This document shows, one piece after another, positions 37,165 through 48,614 of a stretch of DNA of 64,000 nt (the stretch's first letter is position 1; each line of letters starts with the position of its first letter). Location of the stretch: the NCBI GenBank assembly GCA_014905825.1, contig JACGCN010000011.1:558001-622000 (forward strand), given 5' to 3'. The notes beneath the pieces were generated by a model. It was not told where the DNA came from. It did not search any database and saw only the letters and a program-made list of their open reading frames with translations. Source of the DNA: Lyophyllum atratum. Lineage: Eukaryota > Basidiomycota > Agaricomycetes > Agaricales > Lyophyllaceae. A program made the position numbers and the translations under genes.

Positions 37165-39236
37165 ATTGGCGCCTCGTCTCACGCTTTGGCTCCGCACACT
37201 GGAGTGTACGGCTTGGAGTTCCCCCATCCAAAATCACGACTCGTAAAACTATACACACTCACAACTGCATACCCATAAAGTCCCTTATCTCGTTTCGCGC
37301 ACACGGCCGCGTACAACTGTATCAACTAGGATCATCGCATCGAACCACTGTATCGCTGGATTTTTTTTCTCGCCTCGCCTTTTTGTTCACACATACCCCG
37401 TCATGACATATTATGGATATTTCGCCCTCCCTCTTTTACGATATACCTATCATAGATCGGTCTGCTGTTAATTAAATCACTGTAGCAATTCTATCCCTTT
37501 TCAGCCTGCTCTGTTGTGGCGCCTTAACTGCAAGATACATGTATGGATCTCATCGACATCCGATCTCCTTAGCTAGTTATTTTTTAGTGATATTAAATTC
37601 CGCGATCTGGCACAAACCCCAAACTAACTTGAATCCAGGTAGACCCGATGTGTTTGATCGTCAACTCATATTCCCTGACAAACTTTGATATTCGGTTTCG
37701 GCATGGAAAATCGGACGGGCCTTTGGTTTTCACATACAATGACTTCTCCCAATCCTATCCGCAGCGCGTCGCGCACCAGTGCTTTACTGGAAACACTCTG
37801 GACCGTTCGAAGAACCAGCCCTTATTTTGATGCTGCATTTAAAATGGGTAACAACGAAGGTCACATATCTTCACCAAACTAGTCTACACGGATAACCGGA
37901 GGACTTCAAACGCGTGGATCGGTGTAGGGTTTCAAAGTCTGCCGTGACGTGAGCTATTCTGACGCACCCAATGACGAAGAATTTGTGCTCACGAGCATAA
38001 CCAGCACAAGTTCGATGGTCATGGCTTGAGGGAGGTCCGTCATCGGCTCCATATTCCTCAGTTTCCACGCTGATTCCCATTCGACGTCAGATAACCGACC
38101 GATGAGTGTCATCCCTTTCTTGTCGCCATCTGGTCTCCATTCTTGGGCCCCGGCCGGCGCTCAATGAGAACTGGGCTCGGATATCCTACGATCAAATAAA
38201 TTGGTTGGCGAATAAAACGGTGCGTTTCGGAAATCCGATAGTCGAGAAACACGAAGTAGAGTCCCGTACTACGAAAGTTGAAAAGGCGCCTTGACGAAGA
38301 CTTGACAACTTCAACACGGGGGTTTCGTTTAGTCGCCGAAGACAGATTTAGCCCATGAATCCGAATTCGACTGTCATCTTTCCACAACCAGGACACCGCT
38401 CTCCGCAGCGCGGGTTTAATTCAAGGTCCAGGATTCCTACGCCAGCGTTCTGCCATGACTATCAAGGTCGACCATGAACGAGACGTCAATGTTATAAACG
38501 AAGGTGACTCACGGTATCTTGATCCTGGACGATTCAGCATGGCTTTTTCAGGGAGTAGAATCGATTGCGCTACTGGATGAATATCAATGGGTACAAGGGA
38601 GGACATGAACCTATGGAACACAAAGGCATCCTTGATAGCTACCCGATGCGCGCCGCCCTCACGGAAGCTCACAAAACAAATCATACTTCGAAAATCATGA
38701 CCTTTCCGTTTGGCCCTTTTGTACCCGGTGACTGACGAACAATTCAATAAGCAAGTTCTCATCCTGTCTTGGAGGACTACATACCATGGGTCCCGCCTTT
38801 TACACCGCGTCCGCGCTTGATGGATGGCATTTCTTCCGAGGAATGTCCTGCCCTCGACCTTAGTTGTGGGAGTGTGCCAGATACGGAAAGCGCGAAGATT
38901 GGAAACACGCGAAGTCTGGTTATCAGCCAGAGAAAGGCGCTTGATGTCACAACAGGGCAAGACTGTAACAAAAGCGAGGGAAAATCGTCAGGTGAACCTA
39001 GATATCCCAAAGGGTCACGAGGGGCGCATCCACGGTTGGACACGAATATCGGGGTTGGGTTTTCTGAGGACAGTCGATATTCGCATGCAGAAACCGAGGT
39101 GAAAGTTCCCTGGTAGATGTATAATTCAAAGACAAGACGAACCGTAGCGGACTTCGAAGTCACCATCGCTGCAGAACAACTCGTCACAAATACAACACAA
39201 CATCTCTTGTTCCTTTCCACAACCGTCGATCCAATA
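37165..39236. other. 2-kb gene-poor stretch
   Basis: The 3' region of the clp1-like gene is followed by about 2 kb with long but motif-free open frames on both strands (for example 38421-38960 minus). No gene is supported. The right end is presumably the promoter of the TPR gene. Confidence 0.4.
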
Positions 39237-41737
39237 ATGGCAGATATGGTAGAGGAAAAGGACAGCCAGGTCGAAGAAAGGTGCGCTGATAAAATTACTG
39301 CATCACCTCCCATCGTCCTACAGAATTATCTCAGGATCGATCATCGTGATGCCTCGGAGGAGATCACACAACTTGAAGGGCCCGATAAATTCAACGAAGT
39401 ACGCGGCTCATATTCATTATATCCTTTAGACAGCTCATCGTGACTTTTTGCAAGACCAAAGAGGATTCAGATATCAACCAGATGAGAGCTTTCGTATCGA
39501 TTAGTCCGCTGGGGCATCCCGGGTTTCCGGGAAACCTTTACCAGCTGGGTCTCGCATATATTCGTAGATTCCTGGCGCACCACGTCATGGCTGACCTGCA
39601 GGCTGCTCTGATGCATGGTAAGGCCAGTGTCGATGCGACCCCTCTGTCGCACCGCGATCTCCCGCTACACCAAGCGGCAGTTGCGTTCGCATACAGGCAG
39701 CTGTATCGGCTGACTGAAGATCTGAAGGACCTTGACTTCAGTATAAGTCATCACGAGGCTGCTCTGAACGCAGCGCCTCCGGGTCATGTCGCAATCGCGC
39801 ATTGCCAGGAGGTCCTTGGATTATTGTATAAAGATCGCTACGAGACACTTGGGATGCTCAGTGACCTTGAGAAGGCTCTGGGTTATCAAACGTCCACCCT
39901 CGAGGACACCTCTGCAGACGACCATAGACTACCTGATCGTCATACGGAGCTCGCAATCTCCTATCATAGACGCTTTCAAAGAGTTGGGCATCTAGATGAT
40001 CTTGGCGCTGCTCTCGAACATCGAGAAGCAGCTGTTCAGCAGACATCTGCAGACAACTCGATGCTATGTGCACGTCTGTCTGGTCTTGCTCTTGTATTCC
40101 AAGATCGCTACCATAGACTGGGGAACATTGAAGATCTCCAGGCAGCGTTGATGTATCAGCAAACTGCGGTAGAGAATACACCTCTCGATGACCCGCAGTT
40201 TTCTGAATTCCAAGCAGCACTTGGTGGTATCTATACATACTGCTATCAGAGATTCGGAGCGGTCGAAGCTCTCGAAGCCGCTCTGGAACACCACAAAATA
40301 GCTCTGGCTAGTACACCTGAAGGTCATTCTGATCTTCCTGTGCGTTATACAGCTATTGCTGTTACATACTCCACTCGCCACCACAGATTTGGTGAGCTTG
40401 GGGATCTCGAAACAGCACTGAAATATGATATCCTGGCTGTTCAACACACACCAGGAGGTCATCCAGGACTTCCTGCACGCCAGGCTAGCCTTGCAATAAC
40501 CTACAGAGAGCATTATATAAGGCTTGGGAAGGTATCAGACCTTGAGGCCGCTCTGAGATATATGAAGCTTGCACTGGCAGCTACTCCACCTGATCATCGT
40601 GATTTACGTGATTTCCAGGCGCGGCTTGCAGTTCTATACACAAATAGATATCAGAGATTTGGAGAACTGTCTGATCTGGAGGCTTCCTTGAATTTGAAAG
40701 AATCAGCTCTGCATAACACTCCTGCAGGGCATCCTGATCTTCCAAGGCGCCAAGCAGCCCTTGCTGTCTCAGTAGCGGACAGATATAGGAGACTTGGTAA
40801 TCTGGAAGACCTTGAGGCTGCTGTAAAATACAACAAATTGGCCTTGGAAAATACAGCTGGAAATGATCCATATCTTCCTGTGGTTCAGGAAGCTCTTGCA
40901 CGTGCTTACTCAGATCACTACAACCGACTTCAGAAGTTAGATAGTCTTGAAGCAGCTATCAGCTATGGTAAACTCGCTATATCAGGAACTCCTTCAAACC
41001 ATCCAGACTTATGTGCATTCCAGAAAAGTCTTGCGATGTTATATACACAGCGCTATCAGAGAATCAGTGACTTGTCTGACCTGGAAAACTCTCTCATGTT
41101 GAACAAGCTTGCTCTGGAAAGCATGCCTCTAGATCATCCAGATCTTCCTGCCTTGCAAAGTGCTATTGGTACATCATACACGGACAGATTCAACAGACTT
41201 GGTGATCTTGAAGATTTGGATGCAGCTCTTGAATACAATAAACTGGCAGTAAATGGAATACCAGCAGATCATCCAGATTGCCACACATATCATGCAGGAC
41301 TTGCATTCTCTTATAAATTCCGGTATGAAAAGCTTGGACAAGTGGCTGACCTCGAGGCTGCTCTCAGACATGACAAGCTAGCCCTTGGAAAGATAGCTCC
41401 AAATCACCATGACTTATTCCATGTCCAAACTGGTCTTGCAGATTGTTATGCAAAGCGATACAAAAAACTGGGTGGACTTGACGATCTCGAAGCTGCAGTT
41501 CAGTATCGTACACTTGCTCTTGAAAACACGCCCTTAGGTCATGCTGACCTCTGTCTTCACCAAGCTGCCTTGGCTCATATGTTTTGCAAAAAATATAAAC
41601 ATACCAAGAATCACAGGGACTATTCTAGTTTTCTGTTTTTCTCTCAGCTGGCCAATGGCCATCACTTCAGGGTCTTCCCATCCAGCCAAGGCATGGAGGG
41701 CTGCATTGGAGATTGGATTTCTCCAAGTGAAGCATAA
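39237..41737 (+). CDS. TPR-array protein (NLR/CHAT-associated type), 3' part disrupted
   Basis: One intron (about 39400-39455) joins KFNE to TKEDSDINQMRAFVSISP. The start at 39237 (MADMVEEKDSQVEE) is preferred; an in-frame ATG at 39117 is possible. The body has about 16 degenerate tetratricopeptide units of 46-47 residues, each with a core like GDLEDLDAALEYNKLAV, a spacer like DHPDLPALQ and YTDRFNRLG. Arrays of this kind in Agaricomycetes usually precede a conserved linker and a CHAT caspase-like domain, and belong to NLR-like or cell-death related proteins. Here the frame ends 20-30 residues after HRDYSSFLFFSQ. The expected linker continues in another frame to 42038 and no CHAT domain follows. 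Expression as a truncated TPR protein is possible. Confidence 0.7.
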
Positions 41738-42038
41738 CCTTCATATCTCTTTACAAGCATTCACTCAGGCATTTGAGGTCCTCTCAGATTTAATCTGGGT
41801 TGGAAGTCCCATATCTAGCAGACATTATACTCTCAGACAACATCAAATTGGGCCTTTATCCTCAATCGCTGCTGTAATTCCGAGTTCTATTTATATAGAA
41901 CGAGGTTATTCCTTTCTTCAACTATGGTGGGAATGTCGGCAGCATCAAGTGATGTTGATTCAATCAAGTGATGTTGATTCAATCACGGTAAATTCCGGAA
42001 ACCTTTTTCACTTACTTATTTCTCGCTTTCATACTTGA
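41630..42038 (+). pseudogene. frame-shifted linker of the TPR gene
   Basis: In a second frame the text FSLSWPMAITSGSSHPAKAW, ALEIGFL, AFTQAFEVLSDLIWVGSP and SSRHYTLRQHQIGP matches the segment that normally follows TPR arrays (W.A.F..LP...WIG..I..RH). The switch lies near the T-run at 41630-41645. The segment then fades after IERGYSFLQLWW, where a 19-bp tandem duplication sits, and ends at 42038. Sequence error, an unseen intron or true decay could all explain it. Confidence 0.55.
41944..41981. repeat. perfect 19-bp tandem duplication
   Basis: ATCAAGTGATGTTGATTCA occurs twice head to tail (41944-41962 and 41963-41981), inside the decaying end of the TPR gene. Confidence 0.9.
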
Positions 42039-42391
42039 CTTTGGCGTCGTTTCAATTCCTGATTCACATGCTTCCTTGTCACCGATACCTGCTGTTTGTT
42101 TAAATATGTTGATGGGCCCTTTTTCCGAATTGCCATTGAAATTGCTCTTTTATTGTATTTGCCGTTCACCTCTCAGTGCCCGTTTAGTGCTGCTTGACCC
42201 TCCTCAACACGTGTTTCTACTCAGCGCTTTAATCATTGTCCCCGTACTGAAACCTTCTATGATGTGTATCGACTTCACCTTGATGTCGACGTTGACCTCA
42301 GTATGTAGCCAGAACTGAGGTTGATGCTGTTTGGCAGCGGCCTTATGATTGTGTGATGTTGTTGAGTGCTGAATTTCACTGCAATTGCAAC

Positions 42392-42469
42392 GGGTCGATG
42401 GCGTAGTGGATTGGCGCGTCTGTCTAACATAAAGACAGAAGGTCCCCAGTTCGAATCTGGGACGACTCA
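42392..42469 (+). tRNA. tRNA-like gene with abnormal anticodon arm
   Basis: GGGTCGA and ACGACTC can form the acceptor stem (one A-A mismatch at the base, one G-T), then discriminator A. The D arm has GCG..CGC with TAGTGGATTGG. The T arm is perfect: CCCAG-TTCGAAT-CTGGG. The anticodon region TCTGTCTAACATAAAGACAGA is about four bases too long. With a TCTGT/ACAGA stem the loop is 11 nt. A 7-nt loop (AACATAA) forms only if the stem lengthens to seven pairs. Readings as Val (AAC, with a 4-nt insertion) or Met (CAT, but lacking U33) are both imperfect. It may be a tRNA pseudogene or a tRNA-derived sequence, and it has internal A and B box-like promoters. Confidence 0.6.
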
Positions 42470-42695
42470 ATGTGCTCGGCCTTGGCAGTTTTTTGCTCCT
42501 TCAACCTCTTCCTGCTCTCGAGCGGGACCCGAGAAGAGGTCCGTTTTATTTCGAAGCGGCGGGTACTTCAAATTCAGTTTTACTTAGGTTCTTTTTGGTT
42601 TAAGTCTTTTTTTTCACGCTGATCGCCTCATTGACACTGACAGGTATATTTCAGTCGTCAAGGGATCTGTCAACGCAACGGCGCCCTCCTCCCCT

Positions 42696-43020
42696 TCAAA
42701 AGGGATGTGAGTCGGCGGGCTTAGGACCATACACAAGCATGATTGGTATACGCGTGTGTAAAACGTGTAAGTCAGCAACTGCAAACTGACCCTCATAAAT
42801 CATCAGCCCATTTGCAACCATACCGTCACGCTTCCATACGGAGCCTATAGGCGAAAATACTTGAGAGGTAAAGAGATATTCGCCGTGATAGACAATACCC
42901 ATCAGCCAATACTCGACGTTACGTTCGCCATCCGGCGGTTTAATAGGCACAGACAGGTTCAAACTGAGACGAGGGCTCCCTCTCACCACGTCAAATGCTA
43001 GAAGGGGTGGCCCATCTAAA
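42696..43020 (-). pseudogene. fragment of an accessory protein (GEYLFTSQ..W.RDGM type)
   Basis: After an acceptor-like TTTTTAG at about 43021, the minus strand reads DGPPLLAFDVVRGSP, then YWLMGIVYHGEYLFTSQVF and SVWKRDGMVANGLMIYEG. The pattern Y.L.GI.Y.G..HFT.....-W.HDGM....EG is a recurrent C-terminal segment in transposon-rich mushroom genomes and resembles the end of cysteine-peptidase-like domains. The expected His is replaced by Leu (YLFTSQ). The segment could be the last exon of the gene upstream (43033-44489), via a 36-38 nt intron, or a relic of a separate gene. Confidence 0.4.
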
Positions 43021-43032
43021 AATGTATGTACT

Positions 43033-44489
43033 CTAGTGAGCCATCTCTGACACACTCGACACTTCTACTTCCATCCCTTTCTTGCTCTGTCGTGGTCCGT
43101 CTTCGTCATCATACTCAGGGTCGTTGTACATGACCTTGCGCTTCAAAGTCATGGGCGCTTTGGTCGGGCCTTCTTTCTTGGCGATCTTCTACATCATGTG
43201 AACTTCTGCTCTGATATTCCGTTGTCACAATTAAGACTTACCTTATTACTGAAGGTCCCATCAATAAGCGCAATCGATCGCAATACAGTCATCATCTTGT
43301 AGCGTTCTCCCTTCATTGGAACTACAATGAAAGATACTTGAATCTCTACAATGTCCCCGATCCGGAAAGCCTGTGGGCGCAGCGGCTCGTGTCTGCTTGT
43401 GTGTTAGGTCGTTTGTATTATGTTATTCGCTGACTTGCTTGCCTAATTTTTCCGTCATCGCACATGCGGCGGTGGAAGTACAGAACCTCGTTGTCCTCGG
43501 TATGCACATATCCTTCGCCGGTCATAGCTTGCAGTATGCCTTTGGGGTCGACATCTTTACTGAACGGAACGCCCTCGTCTGGTAATGCGTCGCGGCCTGA
43601 GGTAAAGTAGCGATTGGACGCGTCCAGTGTATCTTCTCCAGACCGATCACTAGTGGCGAAGCTTTCGAGAGCCCCGTCGACGAATTCTCTGTCGAATAGC
43701 CCATATACTTCGCTCGCAGACTGCATGGCCGCCTCAAAACTAGCCGCGCCCAAACCGCTGATGCTGATGCGTTGCCGCAGGTATCTGTATTTCTTTTTGT
43801 CCTGGCTGTGTCATGGTCAACGGTTGCGTCGCGTTTCTGCTGCAGGTGTGCTTACATTTGCTTTTTCATCATCGGTGGTAGATCGTGGCTGATGATACTC
43901 CCCACGACGGAAAAAATGATCTCTTCCGTTCCACCATCGACGGCGTCGCATACGAGTCTCCAGGCCTTCGGCTTCTCAACCTCTTGAACCTTTACTCCGA
44001 GTTGTTCAACCCAGTTCTGTGTCTAGATCAACTCTCGAGTTTAGCGTTCAATGCCTGGTTGTAATATCTGAGTGTTCGTACCTGTATGACCCAGAGCAGA
44101 CGTCGGTCTGCCCCGTTGACTGGAAATGCCGCGTACAAATCGAGGGCTGCTGCTGCATAGCCTTATAAGTTCGATCCCCTTGCATGTAGCACACCAGACG
44201 TACCGGCTGCTTGTCTTTCTGTGGTCGCCTCCATGTTGTTCGCAATCTTGCACCGTTCTGTTTCACTGTCGTCCAGGAGGCCCTTCTGGTTGGAAGTCGG
44301 TGACGCAGTCTTCCCATCAAACTGGTATCTCTACAATTCACCTTTGGTCTTACTTCTGCGCTCGCCGCTCGCTCCATCGGCGTACTTCCCAATTCGTTCC
44401 CTTCATCCTTTGGCAGTACCCATGTTCCTGTATCCGGGTATAACGTGCTTCTTTCTTGTTGCTGAAGCCCTGGGATTGGGAGCGGCCAT
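43033..44489 (-). CDS. uncharacterised accessory protein A
   Basis: A possible start at 44489 gives MAAPNPRASATRKKHVIPGY. Exons downstream give LDLYAAFPVNGADRRLLWVI, VQEVEKPKAWRLVCDAVDGG, EEIIFSVVGSIISHDLPPMM, LGAASFEAAMQSASEVYGLF, GEGYVHTEDNEVLYFHRR, FRIGDIVEIQVSFIVVPMKG and YKMMTVLRSIALIDGTFSN. The tail is basic-acidic and ends SEMAH at 43033. Seven or so introns are needed. The family is unknown to me; similar orphan proteins are common in repeat-rich parts of Agaricomycete genomes. The FRIGDIVE..V.F...P segment looks like a small beta-barrel, but no domain is claimed. The 5' exons (44200-44489) are the least certain part. Confidence 0.5.
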
Positions 44490-45226
44490 GATGTGGTGCG
44501 TCTTTTCCTTGGGTTGCTATCACACCTTACCCTTCATTTCCTTTGTTTAGTATACTACGTCCCCCTTGCAGCTGTTCTATGGCGCTTCTATCGGTGCTTT
44601 CAAGAGCCGTGTATTGGGATCCTCCATCTTTGGCCTTATCATTCCCGCGGCCTTCTGGTCACGTATTGGCGCGTTTGCCAGCTGCCCCCTTGTTTCCTTT
44701 TGTTCTCATAATCGTGGTCCCTATTACCTTTTCAGTCGTTGCCTTCCAGCAGCGCCTTATTGTTCGTTTACTTTTCCCATCGCAGACGTACCTTGCTTGT
44801 CATGGCCTTTCATGCTTTCCAATTTATGCAATATTTATTGACCCCCAGTCCATATCGGAGGAACCGATCTTAATTTTGTGTTCATTTGCGTCGTTTAATT
44901 ATGCATGATGGATGGCAGACTTTGTCTGCTCTTCTTACTGCAAATTTGTCAATGCCGCGTGTTGCATTGGTGATGGTAACGTGGTGCTGGGTTCCGAATC
45001 CTTCAATCTACGGGCCCATCATGTCCCTCTTCTTCCTCTAATAGGATTGCTCCGCCCTCCTTTGGCTTTTTTGCCCTGACGTTTGTTCTGGTTTGTCCAC
45101 TTGTCAGCTTGCTTCTTTCTTTCTCGTGGATACGGCCTGCGAACAAGATGTTTCTCTCCTTGCTCCTGGTGTGCGTATATAAGCTATGGTTTGTGATGCA
45201 ACGTTCCAGTGTACTGCTCGTTTGCT
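44490..45226. other. pyrimidine-rich intergenic stretch
   Basis: This is the divergent gap between accessory genes A and B. It is CT-rich with overlapping motif-free frames on the plus strand. No exon is supported. Confidence 0.4.
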
Positions 45227-48200
45227 ATGCCTCCAAAGACCCACAACCTCTATGTCAAAGGAACCGTGGATTCGTATGTATTCCGCTTGGCCTCATCGTC
45301 ACGCAGTGATCTCAGCTGAATCGTTCTGCAGTGGTATTGGCCGTAAGGTGGCGAAAAAGTCCACGATGTATGTTCAATGTTGTGTATCTTCGCATACTTG
45401 CTCCCGTGCTGACCGTCCTCTGCTAGCCCGACCACGTCTCTCGATCAGTGCGTTTGTATCCTTTTATCTGCCTTGCATCCAGCTCACCTTGCGTTCCCGC
45501 CAGAGCTCTCGCTGCGGCCCTTTCCGGTGGACCCCCTAGGTATTCCCTCAGTTCAATTGTTGCCTTTCGTTTGCTAATCATTTGGTTATCAGCATCGCTC
45601 GTCAGCTTCCCAAGCGCAAGACTGGTGCCGTTGAACTCGACTCTGAAGTGTATGTGTGCTTTGCTCTTATCTCGTCTAGCCTTCATATGGTTTATAGCGA
45701 GATACTTGACGGCCCCGCCAATCCGTCTCCATCCAAGAAACAGCGGAAGGTTTCGGGTCGTGCTCGTACCTCCTCTACAATGCCCCAACCCGCCGGCCCT
45801 AAAATGTCGACTTTTCTGTATGCCCCTATATTCACTTTCTCGAGTCGTTTCCTGTTATGACTGATCCCTTGCTTATCTAGCGAAAAGTTGGACGCGTCTC
45901 TCGCCGCGTCAGAAGCTGCTGATCAGCCTGCTGAACCTAGGTGCACCGCCTGCCCATTTGCTCGCGTTTCATGCTTATACTCTCCATTTTACAGTATTGC
46001 TTCTTCTGCTGCTGCGTATGTCTTGTTTATTCCCTCCTTGTTGCGTCCTCGCACTTACTTTGTCTGTCAATGCCAGTGGGCATGCTTTCAACACTCCTGT
46101 GGCTTCTGTAGATTCGTAAGTGGCACCACTTCGTTGTATTGTCCTTTATTGACCACAGTATAACAGGCATGCATCTGGTCCCGCACTCGATGACGACGAG
46201 ACCCTCGAGGCTGCTCCTGTCATCGTCAGGTAGGTATCCCGTTGTATGTGTCTGCCCAGTGCGCTAAATCTTTTATCTGCTTGCTCTTGTGTAGTCAATC
46301 AGGTCGCCCTGTGTATGTTCATTCTTCCCCTGAATTACTATTATTGCCTTTGCTGATCGGTCGTGCCTTTGAAAGCAGGGCGAAGTCCAAGACGGAAAAG
46401 GCGCGACTTGCCGAGGTGGAGGCGGCTGCGGCAATTCTGTATGTGGTACCTGTCTTGTGTTCCTCGTATCACTTTTTGACTGCGTGTACCTCACCCTTTT
46501 AGTAGAAATAAGCGCAAGACTGTTGTTCGAGTGAATACTGTGTCTGCGGAAAGGCGTGTGCCCAAGGCGGCGAGACCTGTGTGCGTCATACCAACTTTGA
46601 TTGTTCCGAGCGCCTCCTGACGGTCCCCTAGTTCTCCCGAAACTCCCCCGAAGGTCGTGGATGAGAGTCCTGCCCTGGAGTTGGCTGATCCCGAGCATTC
46701 GGATGATGCTTCGGATGATTCCGATCGCCCTCCAGTCCTGGCGTGAGTTTATTATCTGCTGTCATATTTCCCGTTACTAACGTCCATGATAGTTTGTTCC
46801 AGGCGTCGTTGAAGGGTCATCGCTTGAAGGCACCTCAATTGCCTTCCGATGATGAAAAGGACGAAGCGCTTAGGTACGCCTTTTTTTTGCATCAACTATT
46901 CTCTCTGAATTCCTCTGATATCTGTTATAGCTCCCCGCCTGGTACTCCAGCTGGAAGCGCGAACCCCTTCGTCGACGTAGAGGCCCGTGAGTCTCGTATG
47001 TCTGCTGAACCTTCTGAGGATGAAGGTGCCTCTGGGAACGACTCCGACGGCAGCGACGCGCGTTCTGTTGCTTCGGTTGAAGGCTATGCAGTAGTTGGCG
47101 CAGATGACATAGAAAAGGGTCATGATTCGGACGCAGTCATGGATCCAGCCTTGTGGCATCCTATGATGGCCGCTGGCTATGAGGCTCTGCCTCACATCAA
47201 GTACGTCCAAAAACCTCACTATGCATCGCCTTATTGACACCTCTTCTAGGACCTTCATGGATGTCGCTCCGTATACCAACGGATCAAGCCAGACGGATCT
47301 ATCTTCCATGCGATTCCAAGTCAAGGAGATGATGGCCTACATTCCGCAAGCTATCCCGTACGCGACTTCAGCATCATTTGTGCTTGAACTTTTTCTGACT
47401 TCAGCCTAGCTCTCTGGCAGCCGGCCTTACCTTTGTCCGGTACGGCAATTTCGTTAATATGGCTCGGATTAGCCCGTCCGCCTTGGTGTACGAATCGAAT
47501 CGAATCAAGATGGCGGATACCAGGCAAGCTGCCGTGGGTATCATGCTCGGGGTGGTCACCGACTGTTCCCTCTTCACTGCGGCCACCACCGGTTCGATTT
47601 CCTCGCAGATCGAGGTTCATCGCATCACCATCGCTCCGGCGCCGCAGGAGATGCGCAGAGACACTTCCATTTGGGGTGCCCTTCTCGATTTCCCTGATGG
47701 GGTCATAACTGGACCTTCGTCACCGCTCGGGTTCAGTTTCACGACCTTCCCCAAGGGAAAAGGGGGCTCTGGATCTTGTATGTGCATCCCAATATCCCGT
47801 CTTAGTGGTATATGCATCTTGTTAACCTCGCTGTTCTTTGCAGTCTCGGCCCCTACGTCTCCTCGCAAGACGTTTAAGTTCGGGCATACAGTTGCCTCCC
47901 CGAAGGTGATGCACACCGGGGCTTCCTTCGGAAACCCTGTGCGTTTCGAGGATGTCGGTTAGTTGTTACACTCTTCCTTGTCCCTGTGCGCAAACTTACA
48001 CTGCCTTCGCAGTTCCCGTCTTTGATGGCCGTGGAAAGAACGGAGTCAAGGCGTTCATGTTCACCCCGGAGGACTTCAAATCGCTATCCGGCTCGCCCGG
48101 TAGACGCCGTTACCACAACAACATTGATGAGGTGCCCGATGAGTCTGTCGTCGCAGTCGGCTACACTGTGGGAACGTACTTTACTCGTGCCAAATACCTT

Positions 48201-48307
48201 TCATCCAATGTCCTCTTTGTCATCGTTTTAGGGACACCTTCCGACGTCCCAAAAGAGGTGGACCAAGGGAATCTCAAGAAAGGCACCAGGGGAAAGTGAC
48301 CTTGTGA
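45227..48307 (+). CDS. uncharacterised accessory protein B, extremely intron-dense
   Basis: The start is MPPKTHNLYVKGTVDS. Removing about 20 introns of 45-65 nt gives one continuous reading. Its first half is disordered, rich in Ser, Pro, Lys and acidic residues: RQLPKRKTGAVELDSE, ILDGPANPSPSKKQRKV, ASGPALDDDETLEAAPVIV, KSKTEKARLAEVEAAAAIL, PPKVVDESPALELADPEHSD. A globular C-terminal half follows: KTFMDVAPYTNGSSQTDL, MRFQVKEMMAYIPQAIP, LAAGLTFVRYGNFVNMARI and RQAAVGIMLGVVTDCSLFT. It ends with GFSFTTFPKGKGG, GRGKNGVKAFMFTPEDFKSL and a basic tail ending at 48307. I know no named family. The first seventeen introns all interrupt a codon after its second base. The clean joining of so many exons is strong evidence of a real, intact gene. 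Confidence 0.75.
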
Positions 48308-48614
48308 TCTGAACAGTCAAGGGTATGCCATCGCTCCCTGCCTTAAAATCGTGCTGCTATCTTTTGGACTTTGACATCGCCTCCGTGCTCCTTGCTGCGT
48401 GTTCCGTCGTTATACATGTTGTAGTGTAACGAAAAAAAAATGTATCGTGTTGCCGTTTTATCATCTTGTCCCATTGGTTGTGAGGTGCCTTCTCTTCATT
48501 GTCTTTTCTGTATCGCCTTACGGTCTGATGACGCATGTGTGTGCTGCAATAAACCTCAGTTGTACATGTTGTTCGATGATGATGATACACTACAGAGCTA
48601 AGAAGCGGGAATAG
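48308..48614. other. 3' regions of two convergent genes
   Basis: No gene is seen. Contains an A-run at about 48432 and low-complexity GATGATGATGATAC near 48577. Confidence 0.4.

Noticed and set aside
38777..39313. 178-codon minus-strand frame upstream of the TPR gene
   Set aside because: It overlaps the TPR gene 5' end, lacks motifs and has equally open frames on the other strand.
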